NCBI RefSeq assembly: GCF_023700005.1
Contig: NZ_JAMLJK010000001.1
Location: forward strand, 2,091,096 to 2,155,095
Source: Larsenimonas rhizosphaerae
GTDB lineage: Bacteria; Pseudomonadota; Gammaproteobacteria; Pseudomonadales; Halomonadaceae
Direction: 5' to 3'
DNA length: 64,000 bases
A model generated the notes under the pieces. The model did not search any database. It had not been told where the DNA came from and saw nothing but the letters and a program-made list of their open reading frames with translations. The translations under genes and the position numbers were made by a program. Shown piece by piece: positions 8,767 through 17,213 of the stretch; the stretch's first letter is position 1; the number at the start of each line of letters is the position of its first letter.

Positions 8767-10509
8767 ATGGGCATTCGCACATTGTTCTTTCCTATAGTTG
8801 CCATTGGTCTGGGCACCTTGAACGGCTGCGCCGCACCGGCCACGCCCTCCGCCTTTTCCGATCGTCAGCTCATGTATACGCCGAATGATTCCGACCGAAG
8901 CGCTGATCTGGAAAGGCTGTTGACCGCCGAACTGGCGGCCTCCCGCGGCCAGTTTGAAACGGCCACCAGGGAGTACCTGAGCCATGGCGAGCGCATGACT
9001 ACACCCGCCATGGCGGAGCGGGCCACGCGACTGGCCGGGCAGACCAATGATGAGCTGCTGCTGCGCCAGACCGCCAGCCTGTGGGCTGAAGTCGCCCCTG
9101 CCAACCCTCTTCCACGACATATACTGGCGGAGCTGGCAGGAAGTAACAGGGACTGGCCAGAAGCACTGACGCTGTTGCTGACATTACCCCCGGATGAGCG
9201 CCCTACCCTGGCTGGTTTCATTGATAACGCCATTCATCATGGGGCCGATGCCAAAGGCTTCATACCGCCTCTCCAGCGACACATCGCCGCACACCCGACG
9301 GATCAGGAAGCTCGTCTGGCGCTGATTCTGGCCGACATCCATGCTGACAGACTGGACGTGGCCCGACAGCGTTATCAGCAAGAGCGTCCGGAGAGCATCC
9401 GGTCAACAGGCGTCAACTACTGGCTGGTAGGGCAGCAACTCTGGCTCGCCGACCGGCAGCCGGATCGGGCCATTGCCTCGGCCCGCGCGGGCCTTGCGGT
9501 GCATCCGAATGATTACCGACTGACAGTGGCACTGATTCAGGCACGTCTCGCCGCCGGAGAGCCTGAACGCACCCGCCCACTGACGGCGCAACTGCTGGCC
9601 CGAACAGATGACGATACCAGCCTGCGCCTGTCACTGGCCCGGCTTCACCTGGGATACAAGGCTCCCGAACAGGCCATGGCACTGCTATCCCCCCTGCTGG
9701 ACACGGATCAACCGGAGGGCCTGCTGCTGGCCGCCTCGGCAGCCACCCAGCAGAACAATCCTTCACAGGCACTGGTCTATTATGAGCGCATCCCTGAAGG
9801 TAGTGCATTCATGGCAGCCCAACGGCAGGCCGTAGCCCTGTTGCTGGACATCAATCAGCCTGATGACGCCGTGGCATGGCTGCAGGCGCAACGGGATCGT
9901 CATCCACACTACCTTGCCGAACTGGCAGCCAGCCAGGTAGCCCTGCTGGATCGCCTCGACGCACCCGGGCAGGGCGATCAGCTGCTGAACGACCTGATAG
10001 ACAATCACCCCGATCACAATGACGACCTTCTTTACCTTCGCGCCATGCGTCGCCTGAACCAGCAAAAAACAGGTCCGGCCCTTGACGATCTTCGTCTTCT
10101 GGTCGAGCGCCACCCCGACCAGCCTCACCTTCTCAACGCCTACGGATACACTCTGGCCGACCTTACTGACCGGTCCAGGGAGGCCATCGCACTCCTTGAA
10201 AAGGCACACCGGCTCGCCCCGGATGACCCGGCCATTCAGGACAGCCTGGGCTGGGCTTATACCCGTGCGGGTCGTTATCGAGAGGGAATCCTGTTGCTCA
10301 AACAGGCCTACAACGACATGCCGGACGAAGAACTTGCCGCCCATCTGGCCGAAGCCCTGTGGCTGGACAGGCATCGCCCGCAGGCACTTGCCGTTATCAA
10401 CGATGCCCTTGAGCGTTTTGAAGAACACCCTACACTGGACGACCTGTTGTCACGTCACCCGAGCCTGAGGCCGGAACAGGGCATATTCTCCACCCAGATA
10501 CACGAGTAG
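8767..10509 (+). CDS. TPR-repeat lipoprotein upstream of lolB
   Basis: Predicted lipoprotein of 580 aa with a lipobox LNGC (Cys at about residue 21) and a long run of tetratricopeptide-like helical repeats; the most regular are near the C-terminus (LLNAYGYTLADLTDRSREAI, IQDSLGWAYTRAGRYREGI). Start ATG at 8767 is chosen because it places the signal peptide directly at the N-terminus and follows a GAGGG site; the frame itself opens at 8476 inside hemA antisense. The same TPR gene sits between hemA and lolB in pseudomonads, suggesting envelope or lipoprotein-related scaffolding. Only 4 bp separate it from lolB. No catalytic function can be assigned. Confidence 0.85.
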   Translation: MGIRTLFFPIVAIGLGTLNGCAAPATPSAFSDRQLMYTPNDSDRSADLERLLTAELAASRGQFETATREYLSHGERMTTPAMAERATRLAGQTNDELLLRQTASLWAEVAPANPLPRHILAELAGSNRDWPEALTLLLTLPPDERPTLAGFIDNAIHHGADAKGFIPPLQRHIAAHPTDQEARLALILADIHADRLDVARQRYQQERPESIRSTGVNYWLVGQQLWLADRQPDRAIASARAGLAVHPNDYRLTVALIQARLAAGEPERTRPLTAQLLARTDDDTSLRLSLARLHLGYKAPEQAMALLSPLLDTDQPEGLLLAASAATQQNNPSQALVYYERIPEGSAFMAAQRQAVALLLDINQPDDAVAWLQAQRDRHPHYLAELAASQVALLDRLDAPGQGDQLLNDLIDNHPDHNDDLLYLRAMRRLNQQKTGPALDDLRLLVERHPDQPHLLNAYGYTLADLTDRSREAIALLEKAHRLAPDDPAIQDSLGWAYTRAGRYREGILLLKQAYNDMPDEELAAHLAEALWLDRHRPQALAVINDALERFEEHPTLDDLLSRHPSLRPEQGIFSTQIHE

Positions 10510-10513
10510 CTGC

Positions 10514-11116
10514 ATGACACGTTCATTACCGCTGATAACCCTTGTTGCCCTGCTGGCCGGCTGCGCCACTCAGGCTCCTGGCCCCAACGGCACGCGCCAT
10601 GTCGGGGACTGGAAAAACCAGCAGACCACGCTGGATGAGCTGGATACGTGGAAGCTCGCAGGCAAGGTAGGCCTGCGTGCGCCTGACACCCATCAGAGTG
10701 CCAACCTGGACTGGACACAACAGGCCAGCCATTATCGCCTGCTGCTGACCGGCCCCTTCGGCGCGGGTCGCACCGTGCTGGATGGCAAGCCCGGCCAGGT
10801 CACTCTGACCAATGGCGATGGAGAGTTCAGCGCTCCGACGCCGGAAGCCCTGATGCAGGAGCGTCTTGGCTGGTCGCTACCGGTCTCATCGCTGGATCAC
10901 TGGATCAAGGCGCGCCCCGCCCCGGGCAGCGAATCGCATATCGAACGAGATGATCTGGGCTTTCCGGCCACATTGAGTCAGGCCGGATGGGTCATTACCT
11001 ACAAGCGCTGGACTCTGGTTGACGGCCTGTGGCTACCGGGCCGAATCACCATGACCCAGGGCGACATCCGTGCCGTACTGGTCGTAACCAACTGGCAGCC
11101 GGGAGCCTCGCCGTGA
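10514..11116 (+). CDS. lolB: outer-membrane lipoprotein receptor LolB
   Basis: Accepts lipoproteins from the periplasmic carrier LolA and inserts them into the outer membrane. The 200-residue product has a lipobox LLAGC (Cys at about 17), then the LolB fold signatures WKLAGKVGLRAP, ANLDWTQQASHYRLLLTGPFGAG and the C-terminal WTLVDGLWLPGRITM. Its TGA stop overlaps the GTG start of ispE. The lolB-ispE-prs order is the standard gammaproteobacterial arrangement. Confidence 0.94.
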   Translation: MTRSLPLITLVALLAGCATQAPGPNGTRHVGDWKNQQTTLDELDTWKLAGKVGLRAPDTHQSANLDWTQQASHYRLLLTGPFGAGRTVLDGKPGQVTLTNGDGEFSAPTPEALMQERLGWSLPVSSLDHWIKARPAPGSESHIERDDLGFPATLSQAGWVITYKRWTLVDGLWLPGRITMTQGDIRAVLVVTNWQPGASP

Positions 11117-11982
11117 GCACGTTGTCCCTGCCCTGCCCGGCGAAACTGAACCTGATGCTGAATATCACCGGGCGGCGCTCCGATGGATACCACCTGCTGC
11201 AGACCCTTTTTCAGCTGCTTGATTACGGTGACACGCTGCACTTTCGCGACTCGGCCACCCCCGGCATACAGCTCGCCTCATCGATCGAGGGCGTAGCCCA
11301 TGAGGACAATCTGATCGTTAGAGCGGCCAATGCCCTGATCGACTACACGGGAACCTCCCGGGGCGCCCTGCTTGATCTGAAAAAGCGTCTGCCCATGGGC
11401 GGTGGGCTCGGCGGCGGCAGCTCCGATGCAGCAACCACTCTGGTCGGGCTTAACCAGCTCTGGTCACTGGGGCTTTCCCTCGACGTGCTGGCCCGACTTG
11501 CAGAGCCTCTGGGCGCGGATGTACCGGTATTTGTTCGCGGGTACAGCGCCTGGGCAGAGGGCATTGGCGAGCGACTGGAGCCAGTCACCCTGCCAGAGCA
11601 ATGGTTTGTGGTCCTTCACCCCGGGCCACACGTATCGACTGCCTCCCTGTTTTCAAGGCCGGACCTGCCCAGAAATACGCCACCAATCTCGCGCGACCAG
11701 GCCCTCACCCTGACCCATAACGACTGCGAGCAAGTCGCCCGACGCCTCTATCCTGAAATCGATGATGCCCTGACGTGGCTTGCGCCCTTCGGGCCTGCCC
11801 GACTGACAGGCACAGGCGCCTGTGTATTCTGCCCCTTGACGTCGGAGCAAGAGGCCGCTAACATTCTGCGCCGTATTCAGCAGGAGCGTGACACCCACGA
11901 TGGTCGCCGGCAATGGCAGGCATTTGTGGCGAAAGGCTGTAATACTTCTCCCCTTCACATTACCGTGGACAGCCCCGGATAA
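11113..11982 (+). CDS. ispE: 4-diphosphocytidyl-2-C-methyl-D-erythritol kinase
   Basis: GHMP-family kinase of the non-mevalonate isoprenoid pathway; phosphorylates CDP-methylerythritol. Seen: N-terminal LPCPAKLNLMLNITGRRSDGYH, the glycine-rich ATP loop LPMGGGLGGGSSDAA and the C-terminal GPARLTGTGACVF motif. I take the GTG at 11113 (GTGA overlap with lolB) as start: it gives 289 residues beginning just before the conserved PAKLNL block. The open frame begins further up at 11029 inside lolB, but that would add 28 unmatched residues. Confidence 0.94.
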   Translation: MSTLSLPCPAKLNLMLNITGRRSDGYHLLQTLFQLLDYGDTLHFRDSATPGIQLASSIEGVAHEDNLIVRAANALIDYTGTSRGALLDLKKRLPMGGGLGGGSSDAATTLVGLNQLWSLGLSLDVLARLAEPLGADVPVFVRGYSAWAEGIGERLEPVTLPEQWFVVLHPGPHVSTASLFSRPDLPRNTPPISRDQALTLTHNDCEQVARRLYPEIDDALTWLAPFGPARLTGTGACVFCPLTSEQEAANILRRIQQERDTHDGRRQWQAFVAKGCNTSPLHITVDSPG

Positions 11983-12003
11983 TGTGACTGGCAGACGACG
12001 TGT

Positions 12004-12078
12004 TGGGGTATAGCCAAGTGGTAAGGCACCGGTTTCTGGTATCGGCATTCCCAGGTTCGAATCCTGGTACCCCAGCCA
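12004..12078 (+). tRNA. tRNA-Gln (anticodon CTG)
   Basis: Cloverleaf with acceptor TGGGGTA pairing to TACCCCA, D-arm, anticodon stem CCGGT/ATCGG (one G-T pair) with loop TTCTGGT, T-arm CCAGG-TTCGAAT-CCTGG and an encoded CCA end. It lies 21 bp after ispE and 79 bp before prs, so it may be read from the lolB-ispE transcript. Confidence 0.96.
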
Positions 12079-12157
12079 TTTACTTGATAACGTCTGGCTC
12101 AGTCTCGTTCTACCTGTTTCCTTATACGACTCCATTAGCGTCCAAAGGTGGCTGCGC

Positions 12158-13099
12158 GTGTCTAAATTGATGGTTTTCGCGGGGAACGCCAACCCCGAAC
12201 TCGCCCGTAAAGTTGCAGAATGTCTCGATAACAGACTCGGCCATGCAACAGTTGGTCAGTTCAGTGATGGGGAAATCGCCGTTGAAATCAATGAAAATGT
12301 TCGCGGCAAGGACGTGTTCATTCTTCAATCTACCTGCTCCCCTACCAATGACAACCTGATGGAACTGATCCTGATGGTGGATGCGCTGCGTCGTGCATCG
12401 GCCACACGGATCACGGCTGTCGTACCCTACTTCGGGTATGCACGCCAGGACCGGCGCGTACGCTCAGCCCGCGTCCCCATCTCTGCCAAGCTGGTTGCCG
12501 ACATGATGGTCAAGGCCGGTGTTGACCGTGTCATGACCATGGATCTTCACGCCGATCAGATTCAGGGCTTTTTCGACGTGCCCGTCGACAACGTCTACGG
12601 CTCTCCGATCCTTCTGGATGACATCGAACGCCAGAACTATGACGACATCGTCATCGTTTCGCCCGATGTCGGCGGCGTGGTACGTGCCCGAGCAATCGCC
12701 AAGCAGCTCAATACCGATCTTGCCATCATCGACAAGCGTCGCCCTCAGGCCAACCAGGCTCAGGTAATGCACATCATCGGCGAGATCAAGGATCGTACCT
12801 GTATTCTTGTCGACGACATGGTCGATACTGCCGGCACCCTGTGCAAGGCTGCCGAGGCACTCAAGGCCCACCAGGCTCGTCGCGTGGTGGCCTACGCCAC
12901 TCACCCGATCCTGTCCGGCCCGGCCGTGGACAACATCAGCCAGTCCAAGCTCGATGAACTGGTCGTTGGTGACACTATTCCACTGTCGGAACATGCCCGC
13001 AGAAGCGGCAGAATCCGGCAGCTAAGCATGGCGGGACTGATCGCGGAAGCGATACGTCGCGTCAGCAATGAAGAATCCGTCAGCGCCATGTTCCACTAG
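12158..13099 (+). CDS. prs: ribose-phosphate pyrophosphokinase (PRPP synthetase)
   Basis: Makes PRPP from ribose 5-phosphate and ATP for nucleotide, His, Trp and NAD synthesis. The 313-residue protein shows [14 protein letters not shown], the ATP-loop region [13 protein letters not shown], the metal- and substrate-binding [12 protein letters not shown], the flexible [10 protein letters not shown] loop and the PRPP-binding signature [14 protein letters not shown]. Translation starts at GTG 12158 behind an AAAGGTGG site. PRPP also feeds TrpD encoded at 37-38 kb. A strong terminator follows at 13113. Confidence 0.97.
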   Translation: MSKLMVFAGNANPELARKVAECLDNRLGHATVGQFSDGEIAVEINENVRGKDVFILQSTCSPTNDNLMELILMVDALRRASATRITAVVPYFGYARQDRRVRSARVPISAKLVADMMVKAGVDRVMTMDLHADQIQGFFDVPVDNVYGSPILLDDIERQNYDDIVIVSPDVGGVVRARAIAKQLNTDLAIIDKRRPQANQAQVMHIIGEIKDRTCILVDDMVDTAGTLCKAAEALKAHQARRVVAYATHPILSGPAVDNISQSKLDELVVGDTIPLSEHARRSGRIRQLSMAGLIAEAIRRVSNEESVSAMFH

Positions 13100-13112
13100 G
13101 CACTGAGGTACT

Positions 13113-13139
13113 GGCGCCGCGCCATCGCGGCGCCTTTTT
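13113..13139 (+). terminator. Rho-independent terminator after prs
   Basis: Perfect 9-bp GC stem (13113-13121 with 13126-13134), tetraloop CCAT, then TTTTT. It separates prs from the rplY leader. Confidence 0.9.
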
Positions 13140-13180
13140 GGCGGAAACGGACAGTCTGGTCGCGGACAGCCGTTTTCGCC
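13140..13180 (+). promoter_or_regulatory. stem-loop in the rplY 5' leader (candidate L25 leader)
   Basis: Arms 13140-13150 and 13170-13180 pair over 11 bp with one G-U, enclosing a 19-nt loop that holds a second copy of GGACAG. It begins directly after the prs terminator and ends 28 bp before the rplY start. Autoregulatory leaders of ribosomal protein genes, including an L25 leader in gammaproteobacteria, are known; that this is one is inference. Confidence 0.4.
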
Positions 13181-13208
13181 TTCATCATTTAAAGTGAGTA
13201 AATAAACC

Positions 13209-13859
13209 ATGTCACAGCAATTCATTCTGAACTCTCACGTTCGCAGCGAGCTGGGGAAAGGTGCGAGCCGCCGCCTGCGTCGCAAGAACGATTTCGTTGC
13301 CGCTATCGTCTACGGCGGTGAAGCTGCACCGCAGCCGATCGCCATCGACAAGCCCGCCTTCTACAAGGCCATCGAAAGCGAATCCTTCTTCTCCTCCATC
13401 ATTACGCTGGACATTGAAGGCAAGAAGGAAAGCGTGGTTGTACGCGACCTGCAGCGTCACCCGTACAAGCCGCTGATTACGCATGCCGACTTCCTGCGCG
13501 TTGATGCTACTCACGAACTGACCACGACGGTTCCGCTGCACTTCGCCAACGACACCACCTGCAAGGGCGTGAAGGACGAAGGCGGTGTACTGCACGTTCT
13601 GAACAACGACGTTGAAATCAGCTGCCTGCCGAAGGACCTGCCGGAATACCTGGAAGTGGACGTGGCCGACCTGAGCATGGGCGACACCCTGCACCTGTCC
13701 GACATCAAACTGCCTTCCGGCGTATCTCTGGTTGCACTGAGCCACGGCGACGAAGACGCTGACTACGGCATCGTCAGTGTAACGCACGCAAGCCCGGGTA
13801 CCGAGAGTGACGACGACGGTACCGGCGAAGCTGCCGATAGCGACGCCAGCGAAAGCTGA
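13209..13859 (+). CDS. rplY: 50S ribosomal protein L25, long (Ctc) form
   Basis: 5S rRNA-binding ribosomal protein of 216 aa. The N-terminal L25 domain ([31 protein letters not shown]) is followed by the Ctc/TL5 beta domain ([38 protein letters not shown]). The tail after about residue 190 is very acidic and low in complexity ([18 protein letters not shown]), as in salt-adapted relatives. Genes prs, rplY and pth are adjacent here, as in many gammaproteobacteria. A stem-loop in the leader may regulate it. Confidence 0.95.
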   Translation: MSQQFILNSHVRSELGKGASRRLRRKNDFVAAIVYGGEAAPQPIAIDKPAFYKAIESESFFSSIITLDIEGKKESVVVRDLQRHPYKPLITHADFLRVDATHELTTTVPLHFANDTTCKGVKDEGGVLHVLNNDVEISCLPKDLPEYLEVDVADLSMGDTLHLSDIKLPSGVSLVALSHGDEDADYGIVSVTHASPGTESDDDGTGEAADSDASES

Positions 13860-13875
13860 GTATAAGGACGCCTGC

Positions 13876-14457
13876 ATGACGGACATTCGTGTATTGGTTG
13901 GTCTGGGAAACCCCGGCCAGCAGTATGAACTGACCCGACATAACGCAGGCGTCTGGTTTATCGAAGCCCTGGCAGGGCACTGCGGCACATCACTGCGCCC
14001 GGAAAAGAAATTTTTCGGCCAGTATGCCAAGGTCTCCTTTCAGGGCATCGAACTTCACCTCCTGGTCCCCACGACCTACATGAATCGCAGCGGTCAGGCC
14101 GTTGCCGCCCTTGCCAATTTCTTCAAGCTGCCCCCGGAAGCCTTTCTCGTCGCCCACGATGAGCTGGACATTCCCACGGGCCAGGCCCGCCTCAAGCAGG
14201 GTGGTGGCCATGGCGGACACAACGGACTTCGCGACATTATCAGTGCTACGGGCAATAACGCCGGCTTCATGCGCCTGCGCCTTGGCATAGATCACCCCGG
14301 CCAGGCAAAACTGGTCACCAATTACGTATTGAGCGCTCCCGGCAAGGCAGAGCGCCAGGCCATCGATGCCGCCATTGACGCTGCCATCGACTCCCTCCCC
14401 GCATTATTAAGCGGCGACAAGGCTCGCGCCATGAACCATCTTCATAGCGTAAAGTAA
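13876..14457 (+). CDS. pth: peptidyl-tRNA hydrolase
   Basis: Recycles peptidyl-tRNA dropped from the ribosome. The 193-residue product carries [18 protein letters not shown] with the catalytic His, [12 protein letters not shown], the [30 protein letters not shown] core and the RLGIDHPG segment. ATG 13876 follows AAGGA at 7-8 nt; the longer open frame from 13807 lies inside rplY. An Ala/Ile/Asp repeat ([11 protein letters not shown]) near the C-terminus is unusual but conservative. It lies 16 bp after rplY, so the two are probably cotranscribed. Confidence 0.96.
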   Translation: MTDIRVLVGLGNPGQQYELTRHNAGVWFIEALAGHCGTSLRPEKKFFGQYAKVSFQGIELHLLVPTTYMNRSGQAVAALANFFKLPPEAFLVAHDELDIPTGQARLKQGGGHGGHNGLRDIISATGNNAGFMRLRLGIDHPGQAKLVTNYVLSAPGKAERQAIDAAIDAAIDSLPALLSGDKARAMNHLHSVK

Positions 14458-14519
14458 CGCCTTGTCCGGTCAGCAGCCTTCCTTTTTACCCGTTTCAACA
14501 CGACATACAGGATGACAGC

Positions 14520-15611
14520 ATGGGTTTTAACTGCGGCATTGTCGGTCTCCCCAACGTCGGCAAATCGACACTGTTCAATGCATTGACCAAATCAGGCATC
14601 GACGCCGAAAACTTTCCCTTCTGCACCATCGAGCCCAACACCGGCATCGTACCGGTACCGGATCCACGCCAGGAAACCCTGGCAGGAATCGTCAAGCCGG
14701 AACGTACAATCCCGACCACCATGGAGTTCGTGGATATTGCAGGCCTCGTGGCAGGCGCATCCAAGGGTGAAGGTCTGGGCAACCAGTTTCTGGCCAACAT
14801 CCGCGAAACCGACGCCATTGCTCACGTGGTGCGCTGTTTCGATAACGATAACGTTATCCATGTAGCCAACCAGGTGGACCCGACGGCCGATATCGAGACA
14901 ATCAATATCGAGCTGGCTCTGGCAGACCTGGACAGCGTTGAGCGCGCCATTACCCGTCTGGCACGGGCCGCCAAGGGGGGCGACAAGGATGCTGTTACGA
15001 CAAAGGCCATTCTTGAACGCATCCAGCCGCACCTCGCCGAAGGCCAGCCGCTGAGAAGCTTCGCACTCGACAGCGATGAGCTTTCACAGCTCAAGGGGTT
15101 CGGCTTCCTGACCCTCAAGCCGACCATGTACATTGCCAACGTCAATGAAGATGGCTTTGACAACAACCCCTATCTCGATATCGTGCGCGCCATTGCAGAA
15201 CAGGAAGGCGCAGTAGTAGTTCCGGTCTGCAACAAGCTGGAATCCGAAATTGCCGAGCTGGATGACGAAGAACGTGGCATGTTTCTGGAAGAGCTCGGCA
15301 TGAGCGAACCCGGGCTTGATCGGGTCATTCGTGCAGGCTATGACCTGCTGGGCCTTCAGACCTACTTCACGGCAGGCGTCAAGGAAGTACGCGCCTGGAC
15401 CGTCAAGTGTGGCGCCACGGCCCCTCAGGCCGCCGGGGTCATCCACACCGATTTCCAGAAGGGCTTTATCCGCGCCGAAGTAGTTGCCTACGACGATTTC
15501 GTGGCAAACAACGGTGAACAGGGGGCGAAGGAAGCCGGAAAATGGCGCTTGGAAGGCAAGGACTACATCGTGAAGGATGGGGACGTCATTCACTTCCGGT
15601 TTAACGTCTAA
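14520..15611 (+). CDS. ychF: redox-responsive ATPase YchF (Obg-family)
   Basis: Ribosome-associated P-loop NTPase of the Obg family that prefers ATP. G1 [14 protein letters not shown] at about residues 8-21, switch regions [17 protein letters not shown] and [20 protein letters not shown], and the C-terminal TGS-like domain ([36 protein letters not shown]). Length 363 aa is standard. The pth-ychF order is conserved. An independent tRNA-Met promoter lies just after its stop codon. Confidence 0.96.
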   Translation: MGFNCGIVGLPNVGKSTLFNALTKSGIDAENFPFCTIEPNTGIVPVPDPRQETLAGIVKPERTIPTTMEFVDIAGLVAGASKGEGLGNQFLANIRETDAIAHVVRCFDNDNVIHVANQVDPTADIETINIELALADLDSVERAITRLARAAKGGDKDAVTTKAILERIQPHLAEGQPLRSFALDSDELSQLKGFGFLTLKPTMYIANVNEDGFDNNPYLDIVRAIAEQEGAVVVPVCNKLESEIAELDDEERGMFLEELGMSEPGLDRVIRAGYDLLGLQTYFTAGVKEVRAWTVKCGATAPQAAGVIHTDFQKGFIRAEVVAYDDFVANNGEQGAKEAGKWRLEGKDYIVKDGDVIHFRFNV

Positions 15612-15616
15612 AATCC

Positions 15617-15645
15617 TTGACTTGGCGGGGTCGGATCCGTATTAT
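15617..15645 (+). promoter_or_regulatory. sigma70 promoter of tRNA-Met
   Basis: TTGACT at 15617-15622, 17-bp spacer, TATTAT at 15640-15645; the predicted start falls a few bases before the tRNA at 15661. A G/C-rich discriminator follows, as expected for stringently controlled stable RNA genes. Confidence 0.75.
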
Positions 15646-15660
15646 CCACCCCCGTTCGAC

Positions 15661-15737
15661 GGCTACGTAGCTCAGCTGGTTAGAGCACATCACTCATAAT
15701 GATGGGGTCCCCTGTTCGAATCAGGGCGTAGCCACCA
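15661..15737 (+). tRNA. tRNA-Met (elongator, CAT)
   Basis: Acceptor GGCTACG/CGTAGCC, anticodon loop ACTCATAAT in stem CATC/GATG, T-arm CCCTG-TTCGAAT-CAGGG, encoded CCA. The sequence matches the elongator tRNA-Met pattern and not initiator tRNA. It is identical base for base to the inverted copy at 20134-20210. Confidence 0.96.
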
Positions 15738-15744
15738 GAATTTA

Positions 15745-15770
15745 AAAACCCGCCTTTTGGCGGGTTTTTT
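15745..15770. terminator. bidirectional terminator between tRNA-Met and apeB
   Basis: AACCCGCC-TTTT-GGCGGGTT hairpin flanked by A-run on the left and T-run on the right, so it can stop the tRNA transcript on plus and apeB on minus. Confidence 0.9.
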
Positions 15771-15783
15771 CGTTACTGACTGC

Positions 15784-17088
15784 TCAGCGATCATTGACGG
15801 CAGCAAAAAAGGCCACCAGGGCCCGAATGAGATATTCGGGGTCATGCGCGCCTGCCGTTTCACGAATTGAATGCATGGCCCACTGAGGCAATCCGACATC
15901 GATAACCGGGATTCCGAGGGCCGTGGCCGTAATCGGACCGATGGTGCTGCCACACCCCATATCAGCTCGCGTCACAAATTCCTGCACCGGTACCTCGGCC
16001 ATGGCGCAGGCAGTCCGAAACAGGGCCTGCGTTTGACTGTTGGTCGCATATCGCTGATTGGCATTGACCTTGATTACCGGGCCCCCGTTGATTTTTGGCC
16101 CATGATTACCGTCATGCTTCTCCGGGTAATTGGGGTGAAGCGCGTGAGCGTTATCACAGGACACCATGAACGAGCGCTGAATCATGCGCACCCATCCCTC
16201 ACTTCCCCCTTCGCCAACAGCAGATTCATTGATCCGGGACAGTACGTCACGAAGAAAGCTGCCTTCAGCCCCGCTGGCCGACCCACTACCCACCTCCTCA
16301 TGATCGTTTGCTACCAGCAATACGGCCTGATCCGGAGACGCCTCACACAGCGCCTGCGTTGCACAAAAACACGACAACAGATTATCCAGCCGCGCACTGG
16401 CAACAAGCTCGCCGTCCCAGCCGATACAAGCTGCAGGCTGAGTATCATAAAGGCACAGCTCATGACCCAGCACACACTCTATATCCCCTTCGCCCTGCAC
16501 CCTCAATAGCTCACGAATCAGATCATCCAGCGTACGGCCTTCACCAACCTGCCACAGCACCGGCGACATCTGGGTCTGTGCATTGAAGGTCCGATTCTTG
16601 TTGGCTTCTCGATCCATGTGAATGGCCAACGAAGGTATGACAGCAATTGGCTTCCTGGTATTAATTAATATACCTTCAATTGTCTGATCCGGGCGTCGCA
16701 CATGCACGCGACCCGCCAGCCCGAGATCACGGTCGAACCAGGGCGCCAGCAAGGCCCCTCCGTACACTTCAATGCCAAGCTGCAACCAGTCATCTGACTG
16801 AATCAGAGGATTGGCTTTCAGCCGAAGACAAGGACTGTCGGTATGCGCCCCCATCATGGAAAATCCTTCCAGTGGCTTTTCAGGCAATTGAAATGCAATC
16901 AGCGCCGTATCATTGCGGGTAACCATGTATCGGCCCCCCGGTGACAGCGTCCATGCTGACCGCTCATCCAATGCCTGATACCCTGCCTGTGACAATTGAT
17001 CGGTCATGGTGCTGGTTGCGTGCCACGCCGTCGGAGATGCATCGAGAAACCGACACAAGTGGTCCTGTACCCGGGAAGCTGAAACCAT
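15784..17088 (-). CDS. apeB: M18-family aspartyl aminopeptidase
   Basis: Zinc aminopeptidase (434 aa) that removes N-terminal acidic residues from peptides. Metal-site motifs seen in order: GAHTDSPCLRLKAN, the VANDHEEVGSGSASGAEGS block, SCDNAHALHPNYPEKHD and ADMGCGSTIGPITA near the C-terminus. The frame is open to 17235, but the ATG at 17088 behind CGAGG gives the normal M18 length and N-terminus. The upstream part would overlap prc. Its promoter must lie in or near the prc start, since the two are divergent. Confidence 0.92.
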   Translation of the reverse strand: MVSASRVQDHLCRFLDASPTAWHATSTMTDQLSQAGYQALDERSAWTLSPGGRYMVTRNDTALIAFQLPEKPLEGFSMMGAHTDSPCLRLKANPLIQSDDWLQLGIEVYGGALLAPWFDRDLGLAGRVHVRRPDQTIEGILINTRKPIAVIPSLAIHMDREANKNRTFNAQTQMSPVLWQVGEGRTLDDLIRELLRVQGEGDIECVLGHELCLYDTQPAACIGWDGELVASARLDNLLSCFCATQALCEASPDQAVLLVANDHEEVGSGSASGAEGSFLRDVLSRINESAVGEGGSEGWVRMIQRSFMVSCDNAHALHPNYPEKHDGNHGPKINGGPVIKVNANQRYATNSQTQALFRTACAMAEVPVQEFVTRADMGCGSTIGPITATALGIPVIDVGLPQWAMHSIRETAGAHDPEYLIRALVAFFAAVNDR

Positions 17089-17213
17089 AAAAAAAGCCTC
17101 GTGATATGCCTGTTGAATGTTTTGGAAGGCGTCATGAATAAAGCCTGCGCCACGCGCAGACAAGTGCAAGGAATTCAGGAACAAGTGTACATGAAACAGG
17201 GAGAGCTTCATTG

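Noticed and set aside
8502-8843. 114-codon in-frame N-terminal extension of hemA
   Set aside because: The family N-terminus begins at 8501 and the extension overlaps the divergent TPR lipoprotein gene.
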